Positions 1-4,684 of a DNA stretch of 5,253 nucleotides are shown one piece after another (position 1 is the first letter of the stretch; each line of letters starts with the position of its first letter). The stretch is from Chloroflexota bacterium. GTDB taxonomy: Bacteria; Chloroflexota; Anaerolineae; Anaerolineales; UBA4823. The position numbers and the translations under genes are program-made. Under the pieces are notes generated by a model. That model was given only the letters and a program-made list of their open reading frames with translations, ran no database searches and was not told where the DNA came from. Where the stretch lies: positions 1-5,253 of the forward strand of contig JAJZSS010000166.1 in assembly GCA_021849525.1 (NCBI GenBank), given 5' to 3'.

Positions 1-781
1 CCACCAACGAGCCCACATCCAGCTGCAGCACGCGTTTGTCCAGCAGAGGTCCCGGCACATCGCCTTCCACAATCCGCTGCGCCAGACCTTCCACGATCGC
101 AGTCTTACCTACACCCGGCTCGCCGATCAGGGCCGGGTTATTTTTAGTGCGGCGGGCCAAAATCTGGATTACCCGCTCGATCTCCATCTGCCGCCCGATC
201 ACCGGGTCCAGCTTGCCTTCCTCAGCCAGAGAGGTCAGATCGCTTGCCAGCTGGTCCACCATGGGTGTTTTGGGCTTGGCCTGCTCCGATTTGCCCGCTG
301 TCTTCGCCGGCTCTGCTTTTGCCGCCTGGCTGGCGGCTGTGCCACCCTCTTGCAGTACCCGCCGGGTTTGCCGGCGAATCTGCTCTGGAGTAACCCCCAG
401 CTTGCGCAGCACATCCAGCGCTATACCCTCACCATAACGCACCAGGCCGAGTAACAAATGCTCTGTCCCGATGTAGTGGTGCCCCATCCGGCGCGCTTCT
501 TCAACAGCATACTCCAGCACCTGCTGGGTGCCGGGTGATAGATCAAGCTTGCTACCCTGGTAATCCCCTGTCGTTGTCAGCCGCTCCACCATCTCCTGCA
601 CCCGGTCGGCCTCCAGGCCCAGCTCGCGCAGCACGCGCCCCGCGACGCCGCCTTCCTCCCGGATAAGCCCCAGGAGCAGGTGCTCCGTACCAATATAACT
701 GTGGCGCATCCGCTCAGCCTCTTGATGAGCCAGGCTTAATACCCGGCGCGCCCGTTGTGTGAATCTCTCCATGCCTGACAT
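1..781 (-). CDS. clpC: ATP-dependent Clp protease ATPase subunit ClpC, N-terminal part (3' end outside window)
   Basis: ClpC is a cytoplasmic AAA+ unfoldase of the Hsp100 family that feeds damaged or adaptor-delivered proteins to the ClpP peptidase. Only the first 260 residues lie in the window; the family is usually about 810-830 residues. Residues 1-145 form the Clp_N domain as two repeats, seen in the duplicated motif [11 protein letters not shown] at about 29-39 and 103-113. A Lys/Ala/Pro-rich linker follows at about 155-173. AAA domain 1 then begins: DPVIGR at 192-197, [11 protein letters not shown] at 210-220 and Walker A GEPGVGKT at 220-227. The visible part ends in the conserved stretch just after the Walker A helix (LDVGSLV, 254-260). 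The start at 781 is preferred over an in-frame ATG at 772 because AGGAGG lies 7 nt upstream of it. No frameshift or stop is seen. The gene lies downstream of the S1 gene on the same strand but is separated from it by a terminator, so it probably has its own promoter. ClpC is favoured over ClpB because the first AAA domain follows a short linker; the middle domain that would confirm this is outside the window. Confidence 0.95.
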   Translation of the reverse strand, partial: MSGMERFTQRARRVLSLAHQEAERMRHSYIGTEHLLLGLIREEGGVAGRVLRELGLEADRVQEMVERLTTTGDYQGSKLDLSPGTQQVLEYAVEEARRMGHHYIGTEHLLLGLVRYGEGIALDVLRKLGVTPEQIRRQTRRVLQEGGTAASQAAKAEPAKTAGKSEQAKPKTPMVDQLASDLTSLAEEGKLDPVIGRQMEIERVIQILARRTKNNPALIGEPGVGKTAIVEGLAQRIVEGDVPGPLLDKRVLQLDVGSLV

Positions 782-863
782 GGTACTTCCTCCTACCGTT
801 TATCTCTTCAGTACCACCATCTACGTTAACACTGGGTCCAGGGTTCTCGTTCCCTCCTGGTAC
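781..863 (-). repeat. Three mutually complementary hexamers in the clpC 5' leader
   Basis: In the clpC transcript, GTACCA occurs at 863-858, TGGTAC at 816-811 and GTACCA again at 786-781. The middle copy can pair with either outer copy but not with both. With the downstream copy the pairing extends to 7 bp (TGGTACT at 816-810 with AGTACCA at 787-781); it takes in the A of the start codon and leaves the Shine-Dalgarno in a 22-nt loop. These matches are seen directly; any regulatory role is inference. GTAC is self-complementary, so such matches arise by chance more easily than most. Confidence 0.3.
789..794 (-). promoter_or_regulatory. Shine-Dalgarno site of clpC
   Basis: AGGAGG on the minus strand is a full anti-16S match, 7 nt before the ATG at 781. 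It decides the start in favour of 781 over the in-frame ATG at 772. Confidence 0.85.
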
Positions 864-904
864 GAGGATAAGTCGCATGATGTTGAGTCGATTTATCCAG
901 TTGG

Positions 905-913
905 ATTCTACCA
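905..913 (-). promoter_or_regulatory. Candidate extended -10 promoter for clpC
   Basis: On the minus strand TGG-TAGAAT (913-905) matches the extended -10 pattern TGnTATAAT at all but one base. No good -35 box lies 16-18 nt upstream, which is tolerable for extended -10 promoters. An A5 tract (939-935 on +) lies further upstream. Transcription would begin near 898 and give a leader of roughly 117 nt. The rest of the 293-bp gap between clpC and the S1 gene (782-1074) holds only this promoter, the leader hexamers and the S1 terminator. I found no convincing CIRCE or CtsR operator in it. Confidence 0.35.
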
Positions 914-1012
914 GAATTTAGAGTGGGGTTCTCTTTTTCACACTTGCTAACCATCCTTTGTTAATGTAACTCTTAGAGAGACCCATCCCGGCTTTTATTG
1001 CCGGTGATAAAG

Positions 1013-1041
1013 CAAGGCGCACCCGGTCAGGGTGCGCCTTG
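1013..1041 (-). terminator. Rho-independent terminator of the S1 gene
   Basis: A perfect 12-bp inverted repeat (CAAGGCGCACCC at 1013-1024, GGGTGCGCCTTG at 1030-1041) encloses a 5-nt loop. On the minus strand it begins 34 nt after the S1 stop codon and is followed by CTTTATC, a short U-rich tail. A weaker hairpin (CCGGC at 988-992 with GCCGG at 1000-1004, 7-nt loop) follows at once and may assist. The tail is short for a classical terminator, but position and stem strength fit. Confidence 0.75.
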
Positions 1042-1074
1042 TAGCGATCTGCTTTCAGCATTGCCCGACTGGAA

Positions 1075-2499
1075 TTATTCCTCTGCCGGTGGAGTATCCT
1101 CTACGGGTGGGGCATCATCTGCCGGTGGGGCATCCTCTGCTGGCGGAGTTTCCTCAGCCAGTGGAGTATCCTCTGCCAGTGGGGCTTCATCTGCCAGGGG
1201 AGCATCCTCAACCGCAGGCGGCTCTTCAGTTGGTTCAGATACGGTTGCCTCAGGGGCTTCCTCTTCACCAACCTTGCCAACCTCTTCAGCCAGGGCCATC
1301 TTCCAGTCAAAATCGGCGTAGGCTGCCGAATCGACCTTCCGCAGGCTCAAGCCGATCCGCCGCCGTTCGGGATCGACCTTGATCACACGCAAGGTAACTA
1401 CATCGCCTTCGTGTACTACTTCCTTGGGATGGGTGACACGCTGCTCGCTGAGCTCGGAGATGTGGATTAAACCTTCCAGTTCCTCATCCAATTTGGCAAA
1501 CGCGCCAAACTTGGTCAGGTGCGTGATCTTGCCCTCGATGAGCATCCCTTCTTTCAGATGTTCCACACGGGTCAACCAGGGATCGCGCAGCAGCTGGCGG
1601 ATCGAAAGCCCAATGCGCTTGCGCTCCTGGTCCACACTGATCACCTTGACTTTTACTTCCTGCCCAACACTGAGCACTTCGTTCGGGTGCTGGATGCGAT
1701 CCCAGGAAATCTCTGAGAGATGGACAAGCCCATCCGCCCCGTCGATATTTACGAATGCTCCAAATTCGGCCAGGCTGGTTACCCGCCCGGTGCGGATATC
1801 GCCCTCGGCGAGCTGGTCCAGCAAACGCTCCTTCAGGGTCTCGCGCGTCTCCTGCAAAGCCTGCCGCTCGGAAAGGATAAGCCGGCGGCGCTCGCGGTCC
1901 ACTTCGATAACCCGGATGTCGACCGATTCTCCCACCATCTTGCCCCAGCGCTGTTCAGGAGTTTCGCCGGTCGCGCCTGAACGACGCACCAGGCTCACCT
2001 GCGAGGCTGGAACAAATCCACGCAATCCACCTACAGGAACGATCAAGCCGCCTTTGTTGTAGCCCACAACCTTGCTGTGATAGATCTCCTCCGAGGCTTT
2101 GAGCTTTTCCACCTTCTCCCAATCCCGTTCTTCACGCGCCCGGGTATAGGAGAGCACGACATTACCATTCGCGTCTTCAGAAGCGACAACGTACACAACA
2201 ATCTCCTGCCCAACATGGAAAGTCGCCCGTTCTTGATCGGGGATCTGCTCCAGTTCGCGGCCTGAGATCACGCCTTCTGATTTGGTGCCAACGCTGACGA
2301 GAATTTCGTTCTCGCGGATGGTGGCGATAATTCCTTCACGAATTTCGCCAGGAGTGGGGAAATCCAGGTTTAACCCTTGCTCCTCGAGCAGGGATTCCAT
2401 CGAAAACGTCTCTTGAGTTGGAGTTTCGCTGGGGATTTCTGCGTTCTGAGGAACTTCGGGTGTAACCTCTTGCCCTTGCGGGGCGTTATTCTGGTCCAT
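1075..2499 (-). CDS. rpsA: 30S ribosomal protein S1, four S1 domains with an acidic repeat tail
   Basis: S1 proteins hold mRNA on the 30S subunit through tandem OB-fold RNA-binding domains. This 474-residue protein has an acidic, low-complexity N-terminus (1-45) and four S1 domains at about 51-119, 137-211, 232-302 and 317-388. Domains 3 and 4 are the most typical, with FGAFV and FGAFA followed by GLVHLSE and GLIHISE, and each ends in an ERKRIGLS or ERRRIGLS motif. Domain 2 (GLRGFVPASQV) is the divergent type usual at this position. Residues 403-474 are acidic and Ala/Pro-rich; the last 42 are seven hexapeptide repeats. E. coli S1 has six domains and about 557 residues; four-domain forms are common in other phyla. 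A near-consensus promoter lies at 2566-2538. The only Shine-Dalgarno-like sequence, GGAG at 2514-2511, is 11 nt from the ATG, which is rather far. The gene is transcribed alone, away from the chelatase genes. A general S1-domain RNA-binding protein is the alternative, but domain order favours the ribosomal protein. Confidence 0.92.
   Translation of the reverse strand: MDQNNAPQGQEVTPEVPQNAEIPSETPTQETFSMESLLEEQGLNLDFPTPGEIREGIIATIRENEILVSVGTKSEGVISGRELEQIPDQERATFHVGQEIVVYVVASEDANGNVVLSYTRAREERDWEKVEKLKASEEIYHSKVVGYNKGGLIVPVGGLRGFVPASQVSLVRRSGATGETPEQRWGKMVGESVDIRVIEVDRERRRLILSERQALQETRETLKERLLDQLAEGDIRTGRVTSLAEFGAFVNIDGADGLVHLSEISWDRIQHPNEVLSVGQEVKVKVISVDQERKRIGLSIRQLLRDPWLTRVEHLKEGMLIEGKITHLTKFGAFAKLDEELEGLIHISELSEQRVTHPKEVVHEGDVVTLRVIKVDPERRRIGLSLRKVDSAAYADFDWKMALAEEVGKVGEEEAPEATVSEPTEEPPAVEDAPLADEAPLAEDTPLAEETPPAEDAPPADDAPPVEDTPPAEE
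1078..1203 (-). repeat. 18-bp tandem repeat, seven units, encoding the S1 C-terminus
   Basis: Seven consecutive 18-bp units run without a gap from residue 433 to the last residue, 474. The consensus hexapeptide is [A/T]-P-[P/L]-[A/V]-[D/E]-[D/E]. The units are diverged at the DNA level, so this is not a recent perfect duplication, but the Pro and acidic positions are kept. The array stops exactly at the TAA codon (1077-1075). It also creates Gly/Ser-rich spurious frames on the opposite strand. Confidence 0.9.
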
Positions 2500-2537
2500 A
2501 TGATTACGTACTCCGGTTCGGTTAAGATATACTGGTT

Positions 2538-2566
2538 ATTATAAAGGTGAAAAGGGAACTTGGCAA
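2538..2566 (-). promoter_or_regulatory. Sigma-70-type promoter of the S1 gene
   Basis: On the minus strand TTGCCA (2566-2561) and TATAAT (2543-2538) are separated by exactly 17 nt: 5 of 6 and 6 of 6 matches with ideal spacing. Transcription would start near 2531 and give a leader of about 31 nt before the ATG at 2499. Confidence 0.85.
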
Positions 2567-2573
2567 CCTTTAT
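2541..2573. repeat. 8-bp inverted repeat spanning the divergent promoters (possible operator)
   Basis: ATAAAGGT (2541-2548) and ACCTTTAT (2566-2573) are perfect inverted copies separated by 17 bp. The left arm overlaps the -10 box of the S1 promoter and the right arm adjoins both -35 boxes. The symmetry is seen directly; use as a protein-binding site is inference. Confidence 0.4.
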
Positions 2574-2588
2574 GATAAGATGTAGATT
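2560..2588 (+). promoter_or_regulatory. Candidate promoter of the chelatase gene
   Basis: TTGGCA (2560-2565) and TAGATT (2583-2588) are 17 nt apart: 5 of 6 and 4 of 6 matches to sigma-70 boxes. The start would be near 2595, leaving a leader of about 26 nt. An alternative -10, TATGAT at 2571-2576, matches better but has only TGAAAA in the -35 position. The site looks weaker than the opposing S1 promoter, whose -35 box overlaps it with a 1-nt offset. Confidence 0.5.
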
Positions 2589-2608
2589 GCGCACGAAATC
2601 AAGTGTAC

Positions 2609-2614
2609 AGAGGA
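2609..2614 (+). promoter_or_regulatory. Shine-Dalgarno site of the chelatase gene
   Basis: AGAGGA ends 6 nt before the ATG at 2621, with GAGG as its core. It supports that start. Confidence 0.7.
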
Positions 2615-2620
2615 TTTTGA

Positions 2621-3718
2621 ATGCTCCCGATTTATCCATTTACTGCCATTGTTGGCCAGGCGCGCATGAAACGCGCCCTCATCTTGAACGCGGTAGATCC
2701 CCGCATCGGTGGCGTGCTGATTCGTGGCGAGCGTGGCACAGCCAAGTCCACTGCAGCCCGCGCCATGGCTGCCCTTCTGCCTCAAATCGAAGTGTTTGTC
2801 GACTCCCCCTTTAACGACGACCCTCATTCACCGAATACCTGGTCGGACTGGGTCAAAGAATGGAAAGCAACCGGTAAAGAATTACAGGTTGCGATGCGCC
2901 AGATCCGCTTTATCGACCTGCCGGTTAGCGCCACGGAAGATCGTGTCGTTGGCACCTTGGACATCGAAAAGGCGATCCAAAAAGGCGAGCGCCATTTCGA
3001 GCCGGGCGTCCTGGCCGCTGCAAACCGTGGTCTCCTGTATATTGATGAAGTAAACCTCTTGGACGATCATGTCGTCGATCTGCTCCTGGATTCGGCTGCG
3101 ATGGGTCGCAATATCGTCGAGCGTGAAGGTATCTCCTTCTCCCACCCCGCCCGCTTTATCCTCGTCGGCACCATGAACCCTGAAGAAGGCGACCTGCGTC
3201 CCCAGCTCCTGGACCGTTTTGCCCTTTCGGTAGAGATCCGCGGCATCCGCGAAGCCCGCGAGCGTGTCTTGATTATGGAACGCAATCTGGCTTTCGAAGC
3301 CGATCCCGACGCCTTCCAGCAAAACTGGCTGCCTCGCGAGCAGGAGCTTTCCCAGCAGATCGAGCACGCCCGCCAGGTGCTTGACCAGGTCACCCATACC
3401 AGCCGCGACCTGCTGGCGATTGCCGCCCTCACCTCCTCCCTGAACGTAGACGGGCATCGCTCCGACCTGGTAATCCTCAAAACCGCCCGCGCCCATGCTG
3501 CCTTCGAGAATCGGCGCAACATTGCTGACCGCGATATTGCCCTTGCCGCCGAGCTCGCCCTGCCCCACCGCATCAAACGCGGCCCCTTCCATCAGGTAGA
3601 GATCACCATGGAACAGCTCCAGGAGCGCATCGAGCAGTTGGAAGGCGCCATCGATCATTCCCAGGAAACCGAGACTCAGCCGGTACAGGAACCTTCCGAC
3701 GAAAAAAAAAAGGCCTGA
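2621..3718 (+). CDS. chlI: Magnesium/cobalt chelatase AAA+ ATPase subunit (ChlI/BchI-like); zero-frame product of a frameshifted gene
   Basis: This 365-residue AAA+ ATPase is the motor subunit that drives metal insertion into a tetrapyrrole, together with a VWA-containing D subunit and a large catalytic subunit (ChlH or CobN type). Visible motifs are FTAIVGQ at 7-13, Walker A GERGTAKS at 36-43, the family signature ATEDRVVGTLDIE at 104-116, Walker B LLYIDE at 138-143, sensor 1 in GTMNPEEG at 183-190, a probable arginine finger in LLDRF at 196-200 and a sensor-2 region HRSDL at 279-283. Residues 330-365 form a Gln/Glu-rich tail. Length and motif order fit BchI/ChlI. The segment DSPFNDDP at 61-68 sits where related proteins often have cysteines; this product contains no cysteine. 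The last codons are GAA AAA AAA AAG GCC TGA in a ten-A run, a -1 slippery site. Ribosomes that shift would continue as join(2621..3712,3712..4674) to give a 684-residue ChlI-ChlD fusion. No chlorophyll genes are visible, so a cobaltochelatase role is more likely than a magnesium one. Confidence 0.93.
   Translation: MLPIYPFTAIVGQARMKRALILNAVDPRIGGVLIRGERGTAKSTAARAMAALLPQIEVFVDSPFNDDPHSPNTWSDWVKEWKATGKELQVAMRQIRFIDLPVSATEDRVVGTLDIEKAIQKGERHFEPGVLAAANRGLLYIDEVNLLDDHVVDLLLDSAAMGRNIVEREGISFSHPARFILVGTMNPEEGDLRPQLLDRFALSVEIRGIREARERVLIMERNLAFEADPDAFQQNWLPREQELSQQIEHARQVLDQVTHTSRDLLAIAALTSSLNVDGHRSDLVILKTARAHAAFENRRNIADRDIALAAELALPHRIKRGPFHQVEITMEQLQERIEQLEGAIDHSQETETQPVQEPSDEKKKA
3702..3712 (+). 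other. Slippery site for -1 frameshifting (A10 G)
   Basis: Ten A then G are read in the zero frame as GAA AAA AAA AAG. Two heptamers are in phase for tandem -1 slippage: A AAA AAA (3703-3709) and A AAA AAG (3706-3712). Slippage at either gives the same protein, Lys364 followed by Gly365 (GGC, 3712-3714). A Shine-Dalgarno-like AGGA (3687-3690) lies 12 nt upstream of the first heptamer and 15 nt upstream of the second; such elements stimulate -1 shifting in dnaX. A run of this length could also cause RNA polymerase slippage, with one extra A giving the same product. Confidence 0.75.
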
Positions 3719-4674
3719 ACCGCGAAATACAGGTCGCGGAATCTGACGAGAGCAAACAGACTGCTTCTGAGCCATCCCCTCAGAATGTTTTCGACACCGG
3801 GACTGCCAACTGGTGGGACGGCGGAGAAAAGATCAGGGTCGGCGCACCCTTTGTCCCTCGCCGCCTGTCCAATCCCCTGGACCGCATCACTCGCCGTCAC
3901 GGCGGGCGCCATTCTCAGACCCACACCGACCGCAAGCGCGGCCACTATATCCAGGCTCGCCCCGCAATGGGCAAGACCAACGATCTGGCTTTTGACGCCA
4001 CGCTGCGCGCTGCCGCCCCCTACCAGAAAGAACGCCAGGAGCAGCGCAAGCTGGTCGCCTTTGCCGTTCAGAAGAGCGATTTCCAGCGTAAAGTCCGCGT
4101 AACCAAAGCCGCCAACCTGGTTCTGTTCGTGGTGGATGCCTCCTGGTCCATGGCGGTAGCCGAGCGCATGCAGGCTACCAAAGGCGCCATATTATCCCTG
4201 CTGACCGATGCCTACCAGCGCCGGGATCGGGTTGGTCTGGTCGTCTTTCAAAAGGATCGCGCCACACTGATCCTCTCCCCTACCAATTCCATCCAGCTCG
4301 CGCAGCGTGCCCTGGCCGATATCCCTGTTGGCGGGAAGACTCCGCTTTCAGCCGGCCTGCTGCTTGCCCACCAGGTCATCCAGCGCGAGCGCATCATGCA
4401 TCCCGATGTCATGCCGCTCATCATCCTCCTGACAGATGGCGCCGGGAACGTCTCCCTCAGCAATCTCCCCCCGCAGGACGAATCCCACCATCTGGCCGAT
4501 CAAATCGCCGACGACGATATCCGCTGCGTGGTAATCAATATGGAGCATGCTGCCTTCGATCAGGGCCTGGCTCAGGCTCTGGCAGATCACCTGAAATCCC
4601 CCTGCTACACCTTGAATGAGCTGAAAGCGGAGACGCTCTACCAGGCTGTGCGTGACCAAATGTTGGGGGGATAA
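3712..4674 (+). CDS. chlD: ChlD-like VWA segment, translated by -1 frameshift as the C-terminal half of a 684-residue chelatase subunit
   Basis: Read in the -1 frame after the A-run, this segment adds 320 residues to the ATPase and makes a ChlD-type subunit (residues 365-684 of the fusion). In the chelatase, the D subunit is the platform linking the ATPase ring to the catalytic subunit. Residues 365-390 are an acidic linker. Residues 391-449 hold a basic, family-like stretch: NPLDRITRRHGGRHSQTHTDR at about 418-437, then RGHYIQARP, with TNDLAFDATLRAAAP at 453-467. The VWA domain follows from about 500, with a complete metal-ion-dependent adhesion site: DASWS at 506-510, Thr574 in GGKTPLSAG and Asp606 in LLTDGAG. 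An independent start is unlikely. No ATG, GTG or TTG occurs in frame between 3712 and the ATG at 3967; that ATG has no Shine-Dalgarno and would remove the conserved basic region. There is no stop from 3712 to TAA at 4672-4674. A genuine broken gene or a miscounted homopolymer are the alternatives. The lipoprotein gene starts 10 nt downstream. Confidence 0.85.
   Translation, partial: GLNREIQVAESDESKQTASEPSPQNVFDTGTANWWDGGEKIRVGAPFVPRRLSNPLDRITRRHGGRHSQTHTDRKRGHYIQARPAMGKTNDLAFDATLRAAAPYQKERQEQRKLVAFAVQKSDFQRKVRVTKAANLVLFVVDASWSMAVAERMQATKGAILSLLTDAYQRRDRVGLVVFQKDRATLILSPTNSIQLAQRALADIPVGGKTPLSAGLLLAHQVIQRERIMHPDVMPLIILLTDGAGNVSLSNLPPQDESHHLADQIADDDIRCVVINMEHAAFDQGLAQALADHLKSPCYTLNELKAETLYQAVRDQMLGG
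3720..3739 (+). promoter_or_regulatory. Candidate frameshift-stimulating stem-loop
   Basis: CCGCGA (3720-3725) and TCGCGG (3734-3739) form a perfect 6-bp GC-rich stem with an 8-nt loop. The spacer from the slippery heptamer is 7 nt (3713-3719), within the 5-9 nt typical of -1 stimulators. Loop bases CAGG (3730-3733) are also complementary to CCTG (3714-3717) upstream, which would compete with or partly extend the fold. Confidence 0.5.
3765..3785 (+). other. 7-bp hairpin after the zero-frame stop codon
   Basis: TTCTGAG (3765-3771) and CTCAGAA (3779-3785) form a perfect 7-bp stem with loop CCATCCC. It starts 46 nt after the zero-frame stop, inside the -1 frame, and TGTTTTC follows. It could add to RNA structure beyond the slippery site or act as a weak attenuator when ribosomes terminate at 3716-3718. 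The function is unknown and chance is possible. Confidence 0.3.
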
Positions 4675-4684
4675 AGATCCTCAC

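Noticed and set aside
918..950. CIRCE-like inverted sequence (TTAGCAAGTG and ACTCTAA on the minus strand) upstream of clpC
   Set aside because: The arms do not match the CIRCE consensus TTAGCACTC/GAGTGCTAA and are not true inverted copies; a chance resemblance is more likely.
759..950. 63-codon plus-strand frame in the clpC leader
   Set aside because: It overlaps the clpC start and leader antisense, with no ribosome binding site and no recognisable features.
998..1321. Plus-strand frame with Gly/Ser/Ala repeats, resembling a repeat protein
   Set aside because: It is the reverse reading of the 18-bp repeats that encode the acidic S1 tail and begins inside the S1 terminator region.
1379..2062. 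227-codon plus-strand open frame inside the S1 gene
   Set aside because: Ser/Arg-rich low-complexity translation, antisense to four well-formed S1 domains; a shadow frame.
3714..3739. H-type pseudoknot using CCTG/CAGG plus CCGCGA/TCGCGG downstream of the slippery site
   Set aside because: The two helices would leave zero nucleotides to cross the first stem, which is sterically doubtful; a simple hairpin is kept instead.
2882..3775. 297-codon open frame on the minus strand opposite the chelatase ATPase
   Set aside because: It is antisense to a gene with clear AAA+ motifs, has no recognisable domain, and arises from the codon bias of the real gene.
3785..4102. 105-codon plus-strand frame overlapping the chelatase junction
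   Set aside because: It lies in the zero frame after the ATPase stop, has no family-like sequence, and overlaps the well-supported ChlD-like frame.
3967..4674. Independent 235-residue VWA protein starting at the ATG at 3967
   Set aside because: No Shine-Dalgarno precedes this ATG, and the open frame with ChlD-like sequence extends 85 codons upstream to the slippery run; the ATG is an internal methionine (450 of the fusion).
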